Positions 1-8,686 are shown, counted from the stretch's first letter. The stretch is DNA of 64,000 nucleotides from an uncultured Bacteroidales bacterium (GCA_946185535.1 CAMHJX010000006.1:62001-126000); one strand, 5' to 3'. The notes: a model not told the origin generated them from the letters alone. Numbers and translations: made by a program.

Positions 1-1
1 T

Positions 2-751
2 TTGAAAAAGGCATTGCTTTTTGCGGATAGAATCATCAATAATTACGAGAGTTTGAAGGCACAATCCTCTTATTTTGAAATACAATCCAGATTGTCCAAA
101 TTGAAAAACAGGTTAGATGGTATTTCTGACAAAATCGAACCCTATCAAGTGCAAAAACTGTCGACCAACAAACTCTTCAAGGAATACAAGGATGCTATAC
201 GGGTTGCCAAAATGCTCTTGCGCCGATACGACTATTCCATTAGCGAAGCAAGCCAAGAACAGCATAGCACTCCTCCATTTTGGATTGACATGTCACGATT
301 GTATGAAATGTGGGTGTTCAGCCAATTGGAAAAGGCCTATCCAGGGCAGATTCAGTTTCAAGTCAAAGGACATTGCGGCACTGCGGTTGATTTCATCAAA
401 AAGGATGAGCGCCTTATCATTGATGCCAAGTACAAGCCGCATTACGATTATTCAAATCGGGGCATTATCGATGACATTCGCGAGATAAGCGGTTATGCAA
501 GGGATTGGAAAATCTTGCAAAAGCTATCGATTACTAAAATCTATTCCGAAGAAATAAAGTGTCTTATCATTTATCCAGAACCTGTCTTATTTCAAAACGA
601 AGATACTCTTTCAGAGAAAGAACGCCAAGACATTTCCATTGACAGTTGCAAAGATGTAACCACATTCGATGGCAAATTATTAGATCTTTGTTCAGAAATC
701 AAATGGTTCAGCAATTTCTACAAAATCAGCATTGCGCTTCCGCATGATTAA
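2..751 (+). CDS. McrC-like restriction nuclease subunit, 5'-truncated by window edge
   Basis: The reading frame is open from the window edge, so the true start lies upstream and only the C-terminal ~249 residues are seen. The segment SRLYEMWVFSQLEK followed by AVDFIKKDERLIIDAKYKPHY looks like the PD-(D/E)xK nuclease core of the McrC / DUF2357 family: an Asp in VDFI, then the D-A-K triad. McrC-family proteins pair with an McrB-type AAA+ GTPase to cut modified or foreign DNA. A partner would be expected just upstream, outside the window. The next gene starts about 158 bp downstream with its own promoter. Assignment rests on motif recognition only. Another PD-(D/E)xK nuclease family is the main alternative. 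Confidence 0.6.
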   Translation: MKKALLFADRIINNYESLKAQSSYFEIQSRLSKLKNRLDGISDKIEPYQVQKLSTNKLFKEYKDAIRVAKMLLRRYDYSISEASQEQHSTPPFWIDMSRLYEMWVFSQLEKAYPGQIQFQVKGHCGTAVDFIKKDERLIIDAKYKPHYDYSNRGIIDDIREISGYARDWKILQKLSITKIYSEEIKCLIIYPEPVLFQNEDTLSEKERQDISIDSCKDVTTFDGKLLDLCSEIKWFSNFYKISIALPHD

Positions 752-873
752 TGGGAAATATGTGGTTCATTTATGGTAATTCGTGTTTGCTATTCATTGC
801 GTCTCGGAAGAACGACGGAATTCCAATAATTGCCGATATATTTCTGGTTTTTCTCTGTTTGCCCAAAAAATTG

Positions 874-881
874 TATTTTTG
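874..881 (+). promoter_or_regulatory. -7 box TATTTTTG for the ATPase/STAS-like pair
   Basis: Matches the Bacteroidota TAnnTTTG consensus 28 bp upstream of the chosen ATG at 909. It supports that ATG over the longer open frame that begins upstream of this box. Confidence 0.55.
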
Positions 882-908
882 CGCTGCAAAAGGGAAATAA
901 GGTCTTCT

Positions 909-1562
909 ATGAATGTGTCATCTCTAATAAAACAGTATTTCGCATCGAATAGCAACGATGTGACTATTGATGTTTTCGATGAGAAAAACATCTACACCGT
1001 GTATCAGCGGGTAATCGAAACGCTGACACATCACATGAATATTGAGACTACACTGCTACAGGCGTTGAGCTATTGTTTCTATGAAATTCTCGACAATGTG
1101 CTAACACACTCGGGAAAGGAACTTGGCTCTGTTATTTCCCATTACGATCCTGAGGGTCACACTTTGAGCCTGCTCGTGGCTGACGACGGACAAGGCATCC
1201 GTACATCTTTGGCTGAAAATGAGAAGTATAGCAAATTGACTGAACCTGAAGCATTGGAGATATGCATCAGAGACTCTGTCACCGACGGCAAGGGAATGGG
1301 CTTTGGCCTTTACACCACTTCATTACTTGCCAAAGATGCAGGACTGCGGTTTGATATTCGATCTGGCAATCACACACTTAGCTGGAAAGAGAGTAAGTAC
1401 TTGGTCACCGAAAGTGACGCTTGGCAAGGAACTATTGTCTACCTCCAGTTGCGGACCGACAAGGAAATCGATCCAGGCAAGGTTGTGGCAAACCGCACCA
1501 ATCCTGCGGAACAATACAATGAACTGTTTTTAAAAGATAACGAATTGGAGGAACTATGGTAA
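909..1562 (+). CDS. GHKL-type ATP-binding protein (anti-sigma/histidine-kinase-like ATPase)
   Basis: About 217 residues. GHKL ATPase motifs are visible: N-box EILDNVLTHSG, G1 box VADDGQGI and G2 box GKGMGFGLYTTSLLAKDAG. There is no dimerisation His and no sensor domain, so it is a stand-alone ATPase like those that act on STAS-domain partners or as anti-sigma kinases. The frame is open from 783, but the promoter box at 874-881 makes ATG 909 the likely start. Its stop overlaps the start of the STAS-like gene by 7 bp, so the two are translationally coupled and probably form a switch pair. The target is unknown. The position beside a restriction-type nuclease is suggestive of a defence or accessory island but is not proof. 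Confidence 0.7.
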   Translation: MNVSSLIKQYFASNSNDVTIDVFDEKNIYTVYQRVIETLTHHMNIETTLLQALSYCFYEILDNVLTHSGKELGSVISHYDPEGHTLSLLVADDGQGIRTSLAENEKYSKLTEPEALEICIRDSVTDGKGMGFGLYTTSLLAKDAGLRFDIRSGNHTLSWKESKYLVTESDAWQGTIVYLQLRTDKEIDPGKVVANRTNPAEQYNELFLKDNELEELW

Positions 1563-1846
1563 CATTCAGTTTTAGAGACTATGGAGAGAATTTAGGTACG
1601 CGACAGTTAGGATGTCAAGTGCGAGAGCGACTTATGCCTTTGCTTGAAGGGGAGGAACGTGTGGTGCTCGACTTCACGGGTGTGGACGTTGTAAGCAACT
1701 CATTCGCCGATGAGTGTATAGCCAAATTGTTGCTAACCATGTCGTTAGATGAATTGAAGTCTCGTACTACTTTCAGGGGACTCAATCCGTTGGCATACGA
1801 GAGTGTACTTGCTGCCCTTAGACGCCGTCATCTCTCATTGGCTTAA
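1556..1846 (+). CDS. STAS-like (DUF4325-type) small protein
   Basis: 96 residues with the pattern RVVLDFTGVDVVSNSFADECIAKL, which resembles the beta-alpha core of STAS-like DUF4325 proteins; the S of VSNSF sits where anti-sigma-factor antagonists are phosphorylated. The ATG overlaps the last codons of the upstream GHKL ATPase (ATGGTAA), so the two are co-translated. By analogy with SpoIIAA/SpoIIAB, the ATPase may bind or phosphorylate this protein. That role is inferred; what the pair controls cannot be told from sequence. Confidence 0.65.
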   Translation: MVTFSFRDYGENLGTRQLGCQVRERLMPLLEGEERVVLDFTGVDVVSNSFADECIAKLLLTMSLDELKSRTTFRGLNPLAYESVLAALRRRHLSLA

Positions 1847-1867
1847 AAACCAAGACTAGACATTCCC

Positions 1868-2161
1868 TCAAATCATCTTCTCAATATTCCACGAAAAAGC
1901 CCTCAGCCCCAAATCCGGGGTCTTGAGGTCTTTTTCGTGCAGCTGGTTGAGGATGCCGTCCACCTTGTCGTCATCGACGATGCTGATGATGGCATTGTTC
2001 AAGGTCGGCCAGGCATGGGTGCCGTAGTGCGGCTCTCCAGTGTCGCTTCCATGGCCTTTTATCTCATTCCACTCAGTGAAGCCTTTCGTGCCGTTGTCGT
2101 TCAGCACCTTGGCGATTTCGTCGTAGTAGGCTTGGTTGTATGTGATTAATATTGCTTTCAT
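1868..2161 (-). CDS. PG0541-family transporter-associated protein
   Basis: 97 residues beginning MKAILITYNQAYYDEI, with a ferredoxin-like/P-II-like pattern (ILITYNQ strand, central AIISIVDDDKVDGIL, terminal LRAFSWNIEKMI). It resembles the Bacteroidota PG0541 family, which is habitually encoded beside RND efflux genes. Here it is the last gene of the minus-strand efflux cluster, 78 bp beyond the four-helix-bundle gene. The function is not established; a regulatory or assembly role for the pump is a context inference. Confidence 0.7.
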   Translation of the reverse strand: MKAILITYNQAYYDEIAKVLNDNGTKGFTEWNEIKGHGSDTGEPHYGTHAWPTLNNAIISIVDDDKVDGILNQLHEKDLKTPDLGLRAFSWNIEKMI

Positions 2162-2171
2162 GTTTTTCTAT

Positions 2172-2226
2172 AGCTATCAGCCGTCAGCTATCAGCCGTCA
2201 GCTTGCTTTGGACGGAGCTGATAGCA
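2172..2226. repeat. Short CTGATAG/CTGACGG iterated repeat
   Basis: The 14-mer AGCTATCAGCCGTC occurs twice head to tail (2172-2199), followed by an inverted GCTGATAGC at 2217-2225. The same words recur at 2621-2657, 7028-7065 and 51477-51515, always in intergenic gaps. Confidence 0.7.
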
Positions 2227-2239
2227 AACGACTCTATGG

Positions 2240-2590
2240 TTAGTTTATTGAATCAATTAACTTACTAAGCATTGCTTTGATCTCTTTTACTTCTTTATCT
2301 AGCGGCAGATAGGATTCCTTTTCAAGAAACTCAAGGTCATAAGCTAGCAGCAACTCTTCTTCTACTTCTGAGGCAGAACCCGCAGCAATGTTGAGAAAGT
2401 GGGCAAATTCAGCATCAGACCTTCTTCCACATCCTTCTGCAATGTTGAAAGGAATCGACATGGATGCTCTTCGTATCTGAGAGGTCAGTCCAAACAATTC
2501 TTCTTTTGGAAAACCTTTTGTTTTCTTATAGATACTTAAAGCAAGTTGATGTCCTCTTGACCACACTTTGTATTGATGGAAGTCTCTCAT
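2240..2590 (-). CDS. Four-helix-bundle protein (23S rRNA intervening-sequence protein family)
   Basis: About 116 residues starting MRDFHQYKVWSRGHQLAL. It has the family hallmarks LTSQIRRASMSIPFNIAEGCGR and a following helix FAHFLNIAAGSASEVEEELLLA. The family (TIGR02436/PF05635) was first found inside 23S rRNA intervening sequences, but stand-alone copies are common. The frame is open to 2617; ATG 2590 fits family N-termini better. It sits between the RND pump gene and the PG0541-type gene on the same strand, flanked on both sides by short iterated repeats, which suggests insertion as a cassette. Its biochemical function is unknown. Confidence 0.85.
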   Translation of the reverse strand: MRDFHQYKVWSRGHQLALSIYKKTKGFPKEELFGLTSQIRRASMSIPFNIAEGCGRRSDAEFAHFLNIAAGSASEVEEELLLAYDLEFLEKESYLPLDKEVKEIKAMLSKLIDSIN

Positions 2591-2620
2591 CTTACTCAAT
2601 TGCTTTTTGATTAACATAAA

Positions 2621-2657
2621 GTTAGCTGATGGCTGATTGCTGAAAGCTGACGGCTTA
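2621..2657. repeat. Short CTGATGG/CTGACGG iterated repeat
   Basis: Consecutive copies of AGCTGATGG, CTGATTG, CTGAAAG and CTGACGG fill the 64-bp gap between the pump gene and the four-helix-bundle gene. It belongs to the same family as 2172-2226. Confidence 0.65.
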
Positions 2658-5600
2658 TCTAATATTTTCAGTCTTCGTCAATGCTTCCTCAGCTTTTCTT
2701 CTCTTTCTACGCACGGCACGGGTCTCCAACGAGCAATACAGCGCGGGAATCAGTAACAAGGTAATCAAAGTGGACACGGTAAGACCCCAGGCCACGGTGA
2801 CGCCCAACGAGTTCCACATCTCAGCGCCTTCGCCACGCCCCAAGGCCATGGGCAGCATACCCAAGACGGTGGTGAGGGTGGTCATCAGGATAGGACGCAG
2901 ACGCGAGCGTGCGGCCTGCACTGTGGCTTCCTTCACTTCCACGCCGCGCTCCTCGAGCAGGGTGGTGTAGTCGATGAGCACGATACCGTTCTTCACGACG
3001 ATACCCATCAGGATGAGGATGCCGACGAAAGCCATCGCACCCAAGGCGGTGTTGGTGGCCCACAGGCCGAGGAACACACCCGTGAAGGTGAACGGCACCG
3101 AGAACATGATGACGAAAGGCTTCATCATGTTCTCGAACTGGGCGGCCATCACGATGTAGACCAAGAGGATGATGAGGATGAGCAGGGTGGTGAGGTCGCC
3201 AAACATCTCCTGTTGGGTCTCGTAGTCGCCGGCGATCTTGGTCATGATTTCAGACGGGATGTCGGTTTCGTCAATCACTTCTTGGGCCATCTTGACCACG
3301 TCGCTCAGCACCATGCCTTTGCCGACGACGGCGGTGACGCTGACCATACGCTCACGGTCTTTGCGTTGGATGTTGGGCGGGGTCAAGGCTTCGACCACTT
3401 CGCCGAGGTCGCCAACGCGCACGGCTTGTCCGTAGGAGTTGTAGATCTTGATGTTCTCGATGTCCTCGATGCTCTTGCGGAACTCGGGGGCGTAGCGCAC
3501 ACGGATGTCGTATTCATCGCCGTCCTCGCGATAATAGGATGTCACGGAGCCGTTGATGCGGTTTTTGACATAAGTGGCAGCTGTGGTACTATTCAAGCCG
3601 TTAAGAGCGAGCTTCTCGCGGTCGAAGTCAACTTGGTATTCGGGCGAGTATTCGTCGCGACTGACGATGACCTGCATGATGCCGCGTTCGCGCAACTTGG
3701 CGGCGAGGGTGTTGGCCACGTTGTCGGTGGTGGCAAAGTCGTAGCCGTAGACCTCGATTTGCACCGTACTCATGCCGCCCATGCCGCCACCGCCTTCGTT
3801 GACGTTGGCTTTCTTGATTTCGGGCATGGCGTTGAGCTTGGCACGGATCTCGTCGGCCACTTCCGAAGTCTTGCGCAAGCCAGCCTCGCGGCGCTCGGTC
3901 TTGGTGCCAAGGTTGAGGTTGAACGAGATGATGTGTGTGCCGTTGCTTCGCATCGAGGCAAAGGCGTTGTCGCTGTCGGCCTGGCCGAAGCTGAAGTTGC
4001 AGATCTGCACTTCGGGCATGGCCATGAAGTCTTTGGCAAGGTTTTTCGCAAATGCGCCTGTCACGTCCTGTCCCGTACCGGCGGGCAGTTCGATGTTGAT
4101 GCTCAAACGGCCGTTGTCGCTCTTGGGCATCATTTCGGTCTTGAGGTTGGGGGCGAAAATGGCCACAGAAGCGATAAACAATAGCAACATGCTGATGATG
4201 ACAATCTTACGATGGTTGACGGCCCAATTGATGAGCTTGGCATAGCCGTTGCTGATGGCATCCAAACCCTTGTTGATGGGGCGGAAGAGGGCTTTGTGGA
4301 ACTTGCTTTCGTGCGGGTTCATCACGAGCATCCTCGAACACATCATCGGCACCAAGGTCAAAGCACCGATGGTGGAAACTACCATGATGATGGAAACAAT
4401 CCAACCCAATTGCTTGAACATCACGCCCGTCATGCCTTTGATCATCGTCAAGGGCAGGAACACGGCAAGCATGGTCAGTGTGGAAGCGATGACCGAAAGT
4501 TGCACCTCTTGGGTGGCGTGTACGGCGGCTTCCTTGGGTTTCTCGCCTTTCTCGATGTGCGTTGTGATGTTTTCCAACACCACGATGGCATCGTCGACCA
4601 CCATGCCGATGGCGATGGAAAGGGCCGACATGGAGATGATATTCAGTGTGTTACCCGTGGCAAACAGGTAAATCAACGAGGCCAAGAGCGAAATCGGGAT
4701 GGCCAACACGATGATGAAGGTGGCGCGCCAACGTCCCAAGAAGATGAACACGATGAGCATCACGATAAGGAAGGTGATGAGGATGGTGTGCTCCAAGCTG
4801 GTGATGCTGTTGGTGATGTTGGTGGAACTGTCGACGATGATGCCGATTTTTACGTCGCTCGGTAGCGTAGGCTCGATGACTTTCAGTTGTTTCTTGATGC
4901 CTTTGATGACATCGACGGCGTTGGCATCGGTCTGCTTCTGGATGGTGATCATGGCGCCTTGACGACCGTTGCTGTACGATTCCTGGATGCGTTCCTCCGA
5001 GCCATCGATGACGGTGGCCACGTCGCGCAGATAGACGGGAGCGTTGCCGCGTGTGCCTACCACGATGTCCTCCATCTCCTTGGCGGAAGTGAATTCCTTT
5101 TGGATGCGCAGGCTGTAACTATTCGATCCGATGTCGATGTAACCCGCTGGCACATTGCGGTTTTCGGTGGCCAAGGTGTTGGAGATGCTTTCCAAAGTCA
5201 GGTTGTAGGCCTCCAGCTTGTTGGGGTCGACGTAGACCTGAATCTCACGTATCGGTGCGCCGTTGGCCGACACGGTGCCCACGCCGCTCACACGCGCCAA
5301 GGGCGTGGTGATGCGGTCGTCGATGATCTTGTCCAAGGCGTTGAGGCTTTCGTCGGCTGTGACGCTGAGCAGCATGATGGGCATGTCCTCGGCGTTGAAC
5401 TTGAACAAGACGGGGTTGGTGCAGCCGTCGGGCAGGTAGTTTCGCACCATGTCCAACTTGTCGCGCACGTTATTTGTGGCGGTCTCGATGTCGATGCCGC
5501 TCTCGAATTCGAGGGAGATGACCGAAGTGTTCTCGCGCGAGGTGGACGAGAGGTGCTTCAGGTCGGGCACGGCATTCAAGGTGTTCTCCAAGGTCTTGGA

Positions 5601-5789
5601 GATGTTCGTCTCAATATCGGCGGCACTGGCTCCGGGGTAGGAGGTCATCACCATGATGAAGTTGGTCTCCATGTTCGGGAACTGGTTGATGGAGAGGTTC
5701 ATCAGGGAGAAGATGCCGAAAATGGCGATGGCGACGAATATCAACGCTGTCGTCACCGGATTATTGACTGCTGTTCTTTGTAGACTCAT
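2655..5789 (-). CDS. RND-family efflux pump inner-membrane transporter (AcrB/HAE1 type)
   Basis: 1044 residues, the usual length. The N-terminal helix (ALIFVAIAIFGIFSLMNL) is followed by the first porter domain. The central membrane block holds GMVVDDAIVVLENI, with the paired Asp of the proton relay. The C-terminal block holds GIVVKNGIVLIDY, with the relay Lys. A Gly-rich stretch (NEGGGGMGGMS) lies in the second periplasmic loop. It should export drugs, bile acids or other hydrophobic compounds by proton antiport, working with the adaptor and TolC-like protein encoded upstream in the same operon. Gene order is tolC, adaptor, pump, four-helix bundle, PG0541. The substrate cannot be inferred. 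Confidence 0.97.
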   Translation of the reverse strand: MSLQRTAVNNPVTTALIFVAIAIFGIFSLMNLSINQFPNMETNFIMVMTSYPGASAADIETNISKTLENTLNAVPDLKHLSSTSRENTSVISLEFESGIDIETATNNVRDKLDMVRNYLPDGCTNPVLFKFNAEDMPIMLLSVTADESLNALDKIIDDRITTPLARVSGVGTVSANGAPIREIQVYVDPNKLEAYNLTLESISNTLATENRNVPAGYIDIGSNSYSLRIQKEFTSAKEMEDIVVGTRGNAPVYLRDVATVIDGSEERIQESYSNGRQGAMITIQKQTDANAVDVIKGIKKQLKVIEPTLPSDVKIGIIVDSSTNITNSITSLEHTILITFLIVMLIVFIFLGRWRATFIIVLAIPISLLASLIYLFATGNTLNIISMSALSIAIGMVVDDAIVVLENITTHIEKGEKPKEAAVHATQEVQLSVIASTLTMLAVFLPLTMIKGMTGVMFKQLGWIVSIIMVVSTIGALTLVPMMCSRMLVMNPHESKFHKALFRPINKGLDAISNGYAKLINWAVNHRKIVIISMLLLFIASVAIFAPNLKTEMMPKSDNGRLSINIELPAGTGQDVTGAFAKNLAKDFMAMPEVQICNFSFGQADSDNAFASMRSNGTHIISFNLNLGTKTERREAGLRKTSEVADEIRAKLNAMPEIKKANVNEGGGGMGGMSTVQIEVYGYDFATTDNVANTLAAKLRERGIMQVIVSRDEYSPEYQVDFDREKLALNGLNSTTAATYVKNRINGSVTSYYREDGDEYDIRVRYAPEFRKSIEDIENIKIYNSYGQAVRVGDLGEVVEALTPPNIQRKDRERMVSVTAVVGKGMVLSDVVKMAQEVIDETDIPSEIMTKIAGDYETQQEMFGDLTTLLILIILLVYIVMAAQFENMMKPFVIMFSVPFTFTGVFLGLWATNTALGAMAFVGILILMGIVVKNGIVLIDYTTLLEERGVEVKEATVQAARSRLRPILMTTLTTVLGMLPMALGRGEGAEMWNSLGVTVAWGLTVSTLITLLLIPALYCSLETRAVRRKRRKAEEALTKTENIR

Positions 5790-5795
5790 CTTTCG

Positions 5796-5885
5796 TTTGT
5801 TTAATTGTTTGATGTTGAATTGTTTAATTGTTTTTCGATGACGCGTAGCAACAACACTTCAACAATTAAACAATCAACAATTCAA
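5796..5885. repeat. TTTAATTGTT / AACAATTAAA inverted iterated repeat
   Basis: Copies of TGTTTAATTGTT and TGTTGAATTG on the left (5796-5832) are mirrored by TTCAACAATTAAACAATC and CAACAATTCAACA on the right (5857-5888). They can form a long AT-rich hairpin between the adaptor and pump genes. Confidence 0.65.
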
Positions 5886-5888
5886 CAT

Positions 5889-6917
5889 TTATTTCACAGT
5901 AACACTCACTCCGTCCTTCAATCTCACCTGTCCTTCGGTGACGATTCGGTCGCCTTCGTTGAGGCCGCTGATGATCTCGTAACGGTCGCCGAGGCGCATA
6001 CCGAGTTCGACCAAGGTGTATTTCACCGTGTTGTCGGGTTGCAGCACATACACAAAGCGTTCGCCCGAACCTACTTGTTTCACAACTGCGATGTCGGGGA
6101 TGACGACATGGTGGTTGGTGCCGAAGGTGGCGGTTACGCGGGCAAACATGCCGGGACGAAGCCTTTGGTCCTCGTTTTGGCAGATGATCTCGACGGGGAA
6201 GGTGTGTGTGGCGGAGCTGATGGTGGGATAGATGAGATGTACCTTCCCTTTGAAGGTCTCGCCTGGGTAGGATTCGGTCTCGATGTCGAGCTCCATGCCT
6301 GTGTTCACTTGTGTGAAGAGGCTTTCCGACACGTTGATAAGCATCTTGACGGGCTGGATTTGTTGCACCACGAAGATGGGTTGGGCCATGCTGTACATGT
6401 CGCCCTTGTCGTAGTTGCGGGCGGTCACCACACCATTGATGGGGCTTCTCAAATAGGTATTCTCGGCTAAGTTCTCGTAGGTCTTTTTCGTGACGTTGAG
6501 TCCAAGTCGTGCCATGTCGTAGTCTGACTGCGAAACGGCACCGATGTTGTAAAGCTCGGTGAGGCGTGCCAGTTCTGTCGAGTCGTTGACGTATTGCATC
6601 CGTGTCTTGGCCAAGTTCACGTCATCCATGGTGGCCAAAAGCTGGCCTTTGTGCACTTTCTGTCCCACTTCGGCTTTGATGCTCACAATGCGGCCTGCTG
6701 TCTGCGAGACAATGTTATTCGTGGCGAAAGGCTCAATGTTAGAGGTGAAAGTGTTCGTGACATCGACATCTTCTGCTTGTGCAGTGATAACGCTGACGAC
6801 CGGGGCTGCCTTTTGAGCGGCTTGTCCCGTTGTTGTAGTTGATGTGTCTTTTTGCCCGCAAGCCGTCATCAAAGCGGCAACGGCAAGAGTGATAAGGGTA
6901 AGTTTGGTGTATTTCAT
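5889..6917 (-). CDS. RND efflux periplasmic adaptor (membrane fusion protein), lipoprotein
   Basis: About 342 residues from ATG 6917. A signal peptide ends in the lipobox LMTACGQ, so it is lipid-anchored. It has the HlyD/AcrA layout: a biotinyl-lipoyl-like half (VGQKVHKGQLLATMDD), a short coiled hairpin, the returning half (YLRSPINGVVTARNYDKGDM), then beta-barrel and membrane-proximal parts ending EGDRIVTEGQVRLKDG. It bridges the pump and the TolC-like channel. An extended start at 6953 would have to be read through the heptamer repeat at 6941-6989, which is unlikely. Confidence 0.95.
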   Translation of the reverse strand: MKYTKLTLITLAVAALMTACGQKDTSTTTTGQAAQKAAPVVSVITAQAEDVDVTNTFTSNIEPFATNNIVSQTAGRIVSIKAEVGQKVHKGQLLATMDDVNLAKTRMQYVNDSTELARLTELYNIGAVSQSDYDMARLGLNVTKKTYENLAENTYLRSPINGVVTARNYDKGDMYSMAQPIFVVQQIQPVKMLINVSESLFTQVNTGMELDIETESYPGETFKGKVHLIYPTISSATHTFPVEIICQNEDQRLRPGMFARVTATFGTNHHVVIPDIAVVKQVGSGERFVYVLQPDNTVKYTLVELGMRLGDRYEIISGLNEGDRIVTEGQVRLKDGVSVTVK

Positions 6918-6940
6918 TGATTTGTATTTAATATTCAAAA

Positions 6941-6989
6941 ATTCAAGATTCAAGATTCAAAATTCAAGATTCAAGATTCAAAATTCAAA
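6941..6989. repeat. Heptanucleotide microsatellite (ATTCAAG/ATTCAAA x7)
   Basis: Seven uninterrupted 7-bp units from 6941 to 6989 alternate between ATTCAAG and ATTCAAA. The tract begins 24 bp upstream of the adaptor start codon at 6917. A related ATTCAAAA lies at 6933-6940. Confidence 0.9.
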
Positions 6990-6991
6990 AT

Positions 6992-7065
6992 TAGCTTTCA
7001 GCTCTCAGCAATCAGCTTTCAGCTTGCAACGACTGAGCTGATAGCTGACGGCTGATGGCTGACAG
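6992..7065. repeat. CTGATAG/CTGACGG iterated repeat between tolC and adaptor genes
   Basis: Multiple AGCTTTCAGC, CAATCAGC, GCTGATAGCTGACGG and CTGATGGCTGACAG words run up to the end of the tolC-like gene. This is the longest member of the family seen at 2172, 2621 and 51477. Confidence 0.7.
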
Positions 7066-7067
7066 CT

Positions 7068-8429
7068 TTATTCTTCTTTTCCAATCAGTTCATCCAATGA
7101 GGCCTTAGTGACCATGAAGTTGTAAACAGCTTGGGCCTGTGTGAGTTGTGCTTGTTGCAAAGCAAGTTGTGCATCGTTGAGTTCCACCAAAGTGGCCTTG
7201 CCGACTTCGTACATCTTTTCGGAGATGTCGTAGCTCTTTTGGGCAATTTCCACCGTAGCCTCAGCGGCTTGATAGTTTTTGATGCAAAGTGCCATCTGGT
7301 CGTTGTAGTTACGGATGCCGATACGTAGGTTGCGTTCGGTGTCTTCGCGCTGCAGGTCAAGCATGTTCTTGTTGATCTTGCTCTGCTTGATACTATAGTG
7401 TTTTTGGAAGCCATCGAAGATGGGAATGCTAAGGCTTACCGCTGCCGTCGAAGAGGGGAACCAACGCAGTTCCTCATCACCCATAGCGCTATAGTTGTAG
7501 TTGATACTGGCGGCAAGGGTGGGCAGGTATTGTTTCTTCTGCATTCTGATGGTCGACTCAAGCATGCGGCCTTGGATGCCCAGCTGCAACAAAGAGCTGT
7601 TGTTGCTGAGGTCTTCTTCCGAAACGTATGGTGTGAGCATTTGTGCAGTGTAGTCGTTCAGGTCGCCGACCACTTCAACGTCGGTGTCGAGGTCGATGCC
7701 CATGACGGCCTTAAGTTGCCAGGTGGCCAACATCACTGCGTTTTCGGCACTTGAGACATTAGGCTCGGCATTCATCATCGTGACTTGGGCGCGCAGGTGT
7801 TCCACTTCTGAGGCCTTACCTACATTGAATCGTTGCAGCGTCTTCTCATAGTTTTTCTGGGCGTTTTCATACACATTTGCTACCACCTCGTGTGACTTTT
7901 GGGCCAGTAGCACGGCATAAAAGGCTTGCTTCACCTGCTTCACCAATGCGATTTTCGATGAGCGGGCTTGTTCAACTGCGAGTTCCACGTCCATGTCCGA
8001 CAGCTTCAGACTTTCCCAGAGTTGCGCGTTCACAATAGGCATGCTTGCTGAAGCCGAGGTGTTGATGTTGTTGTCGCGGCCCATTTTGATTTCCGCCGTT
8101 TGAGTCTCACCGGTTATAGGATTAGGCATTTCCATCACCATCACCTGCTTCAGCAAGGTGCGTTGGTAGGAGCCGCTGATGTTGATGTTGGGATAGAGCG
8201 CGGCATAGCTGCCTTTTCGGGCATAGCCTGTCTTTTCCACCGTCATGTCGGCAATTTTGACGGTGTTGCTTTCAGATAAGGCAATCTCCAAAGCTTGGTC
8301 AAGGGTGAGGCGCAAGGTTTCTGAGCCCTGACCTTGTCGAAGGGCCGAAGAGTCGTCTTGTGCCGACAGCATCATTGGGGCGATGATTATCGTTGTAATA
8401 GTTAAAACTTTAAAAATCAGTCTTTTCAT
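7068..8429 (-). CDS. TolC-family outer-membrane efflux channel
   Basis: About 453 residues from ATG 8429, with a signal peptide (MKRLIFKVLTITTIIIAPMMLSAQ, cut after SAQ). Two OEP repeats with long amphipathic helices follow: LTLDQALEIALSESNTVKIA near the N-terminus and YEVGKATLVELNDAQLALQQAQ near the C-terminus, both typical TolC signatures. It is first in the RND operon and its promoter box lies at 8472-8479. The frame is open to 8474, but that codon lies upstream of the predicted transcript start. The residues just after the signal peptide are encoded by DNA resembling the TGTCGAAGGGCC repeat found elsewhere in the window. Confidence 0.95.
   Translation of the reverse strand: MKRLIFKVLTITTIIIAPMMLSAQDDSSALRQGQGSETLRLTLDQALEIALSESNTVKIADMTVEKTGYARKGSYAALYPNINISGSYQRTLLKQVMVMEMPNPITGETQTAEIKMGRDNNINTSASASMPIVNAQLWESLKLSDMDVELAVEQARSSKIALVKQVKQAFYAVLLAQKSHEVVANVYENAQKNYEKTLQRFNVGKASEVEHLRAQVTMMNAEPNVSSAENAVMLATWQLKAVMGIDLDTDVEVVGDLNDYTAQMLTPYVSEEDLSNNSSLLQLGIQGRMLESTIRMQKKQYLPTLAASINYNYSAMGDEELRWFPSSTAAVSLSIPIFDGFQKHYSIKQSKINKNMLDLQREDTERNLRIGIRNYNDQMALCIKNYQAAEATVEIAQKSYDISEKMYEVGKATLVELNDAQLALQQAQLTQAQAVYNFMVTKASLDELIGKEE
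8316..8350. repeat. TGAGCC..TGTCGAAGGGCC REP-like word inside the tolC-like gene
   Basis: CTGAGCCCTGACC followed by TTGTCGAAGGGCCG closely matches the repeats at 22784 and 24309, but here it lies in codons just after the signal peptide. Confidence 0.5.
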
Positions 8430-8471
8430 AGATTGTTCGCTCTGTGAGTCTTTACTTTTATTAATAAGGTG

Positions 8472-8479
8472 CAAAAGTA
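8472..8479 (-). promoter_or_regulatory. -7 box TACTTTTG for the RND efflux operon
   Basis: The reverse complement of CAAAAGTA fits TAnnTTTG and lies 43 bp upstream of the tolC-like start at 8429. The 8430-8686 gap is a divergent promoter region. Confidence 0.6.
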
Positions 8480-8661
8480 GGAATAATTGCTTTTGGTTTG
8501 ACGGAGATTTCGATGAAATATTATGTTGGAAGGCGGTTTTTATTCCAAATCGACCGACATTTCAACCAAATGCCCGATTTTGTCGATTAAGATGAAGCGA
8601 TTCTTGGTTGAGTTTTTATGTCTTTTCGTTGAAAACCAGTTGGCATTCTAAGGATTCATAT

Positions 8662-8669
8662 TATTTTTG
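8662..8669 (+). promoter_or_regulatory. -7 box TATTTTTG for the LytS/LytR pair
   Basis: TAnnTTTG match 18 bp upstream of the ATG at 8687, facing away from the efflux operon promoter. Confidence 0.6.
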
Positions 8670-8686
8670 CATTCAAATTCGAAGAA

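Noticed and set aside
2240-2590. Four-helix-bundle gene as evidence of a 23S rRNA intervening sequence
   Set aside because: No rRNA sequence flanks it; this is a stand-alone family copy.
3213-4865. Long frames antisense to the RND pump gene
   Set aside because: Low-complexity His/Asp/Val-rich translations typical of shadow frames of a GC-biased gene; no promoter or ribosome site.
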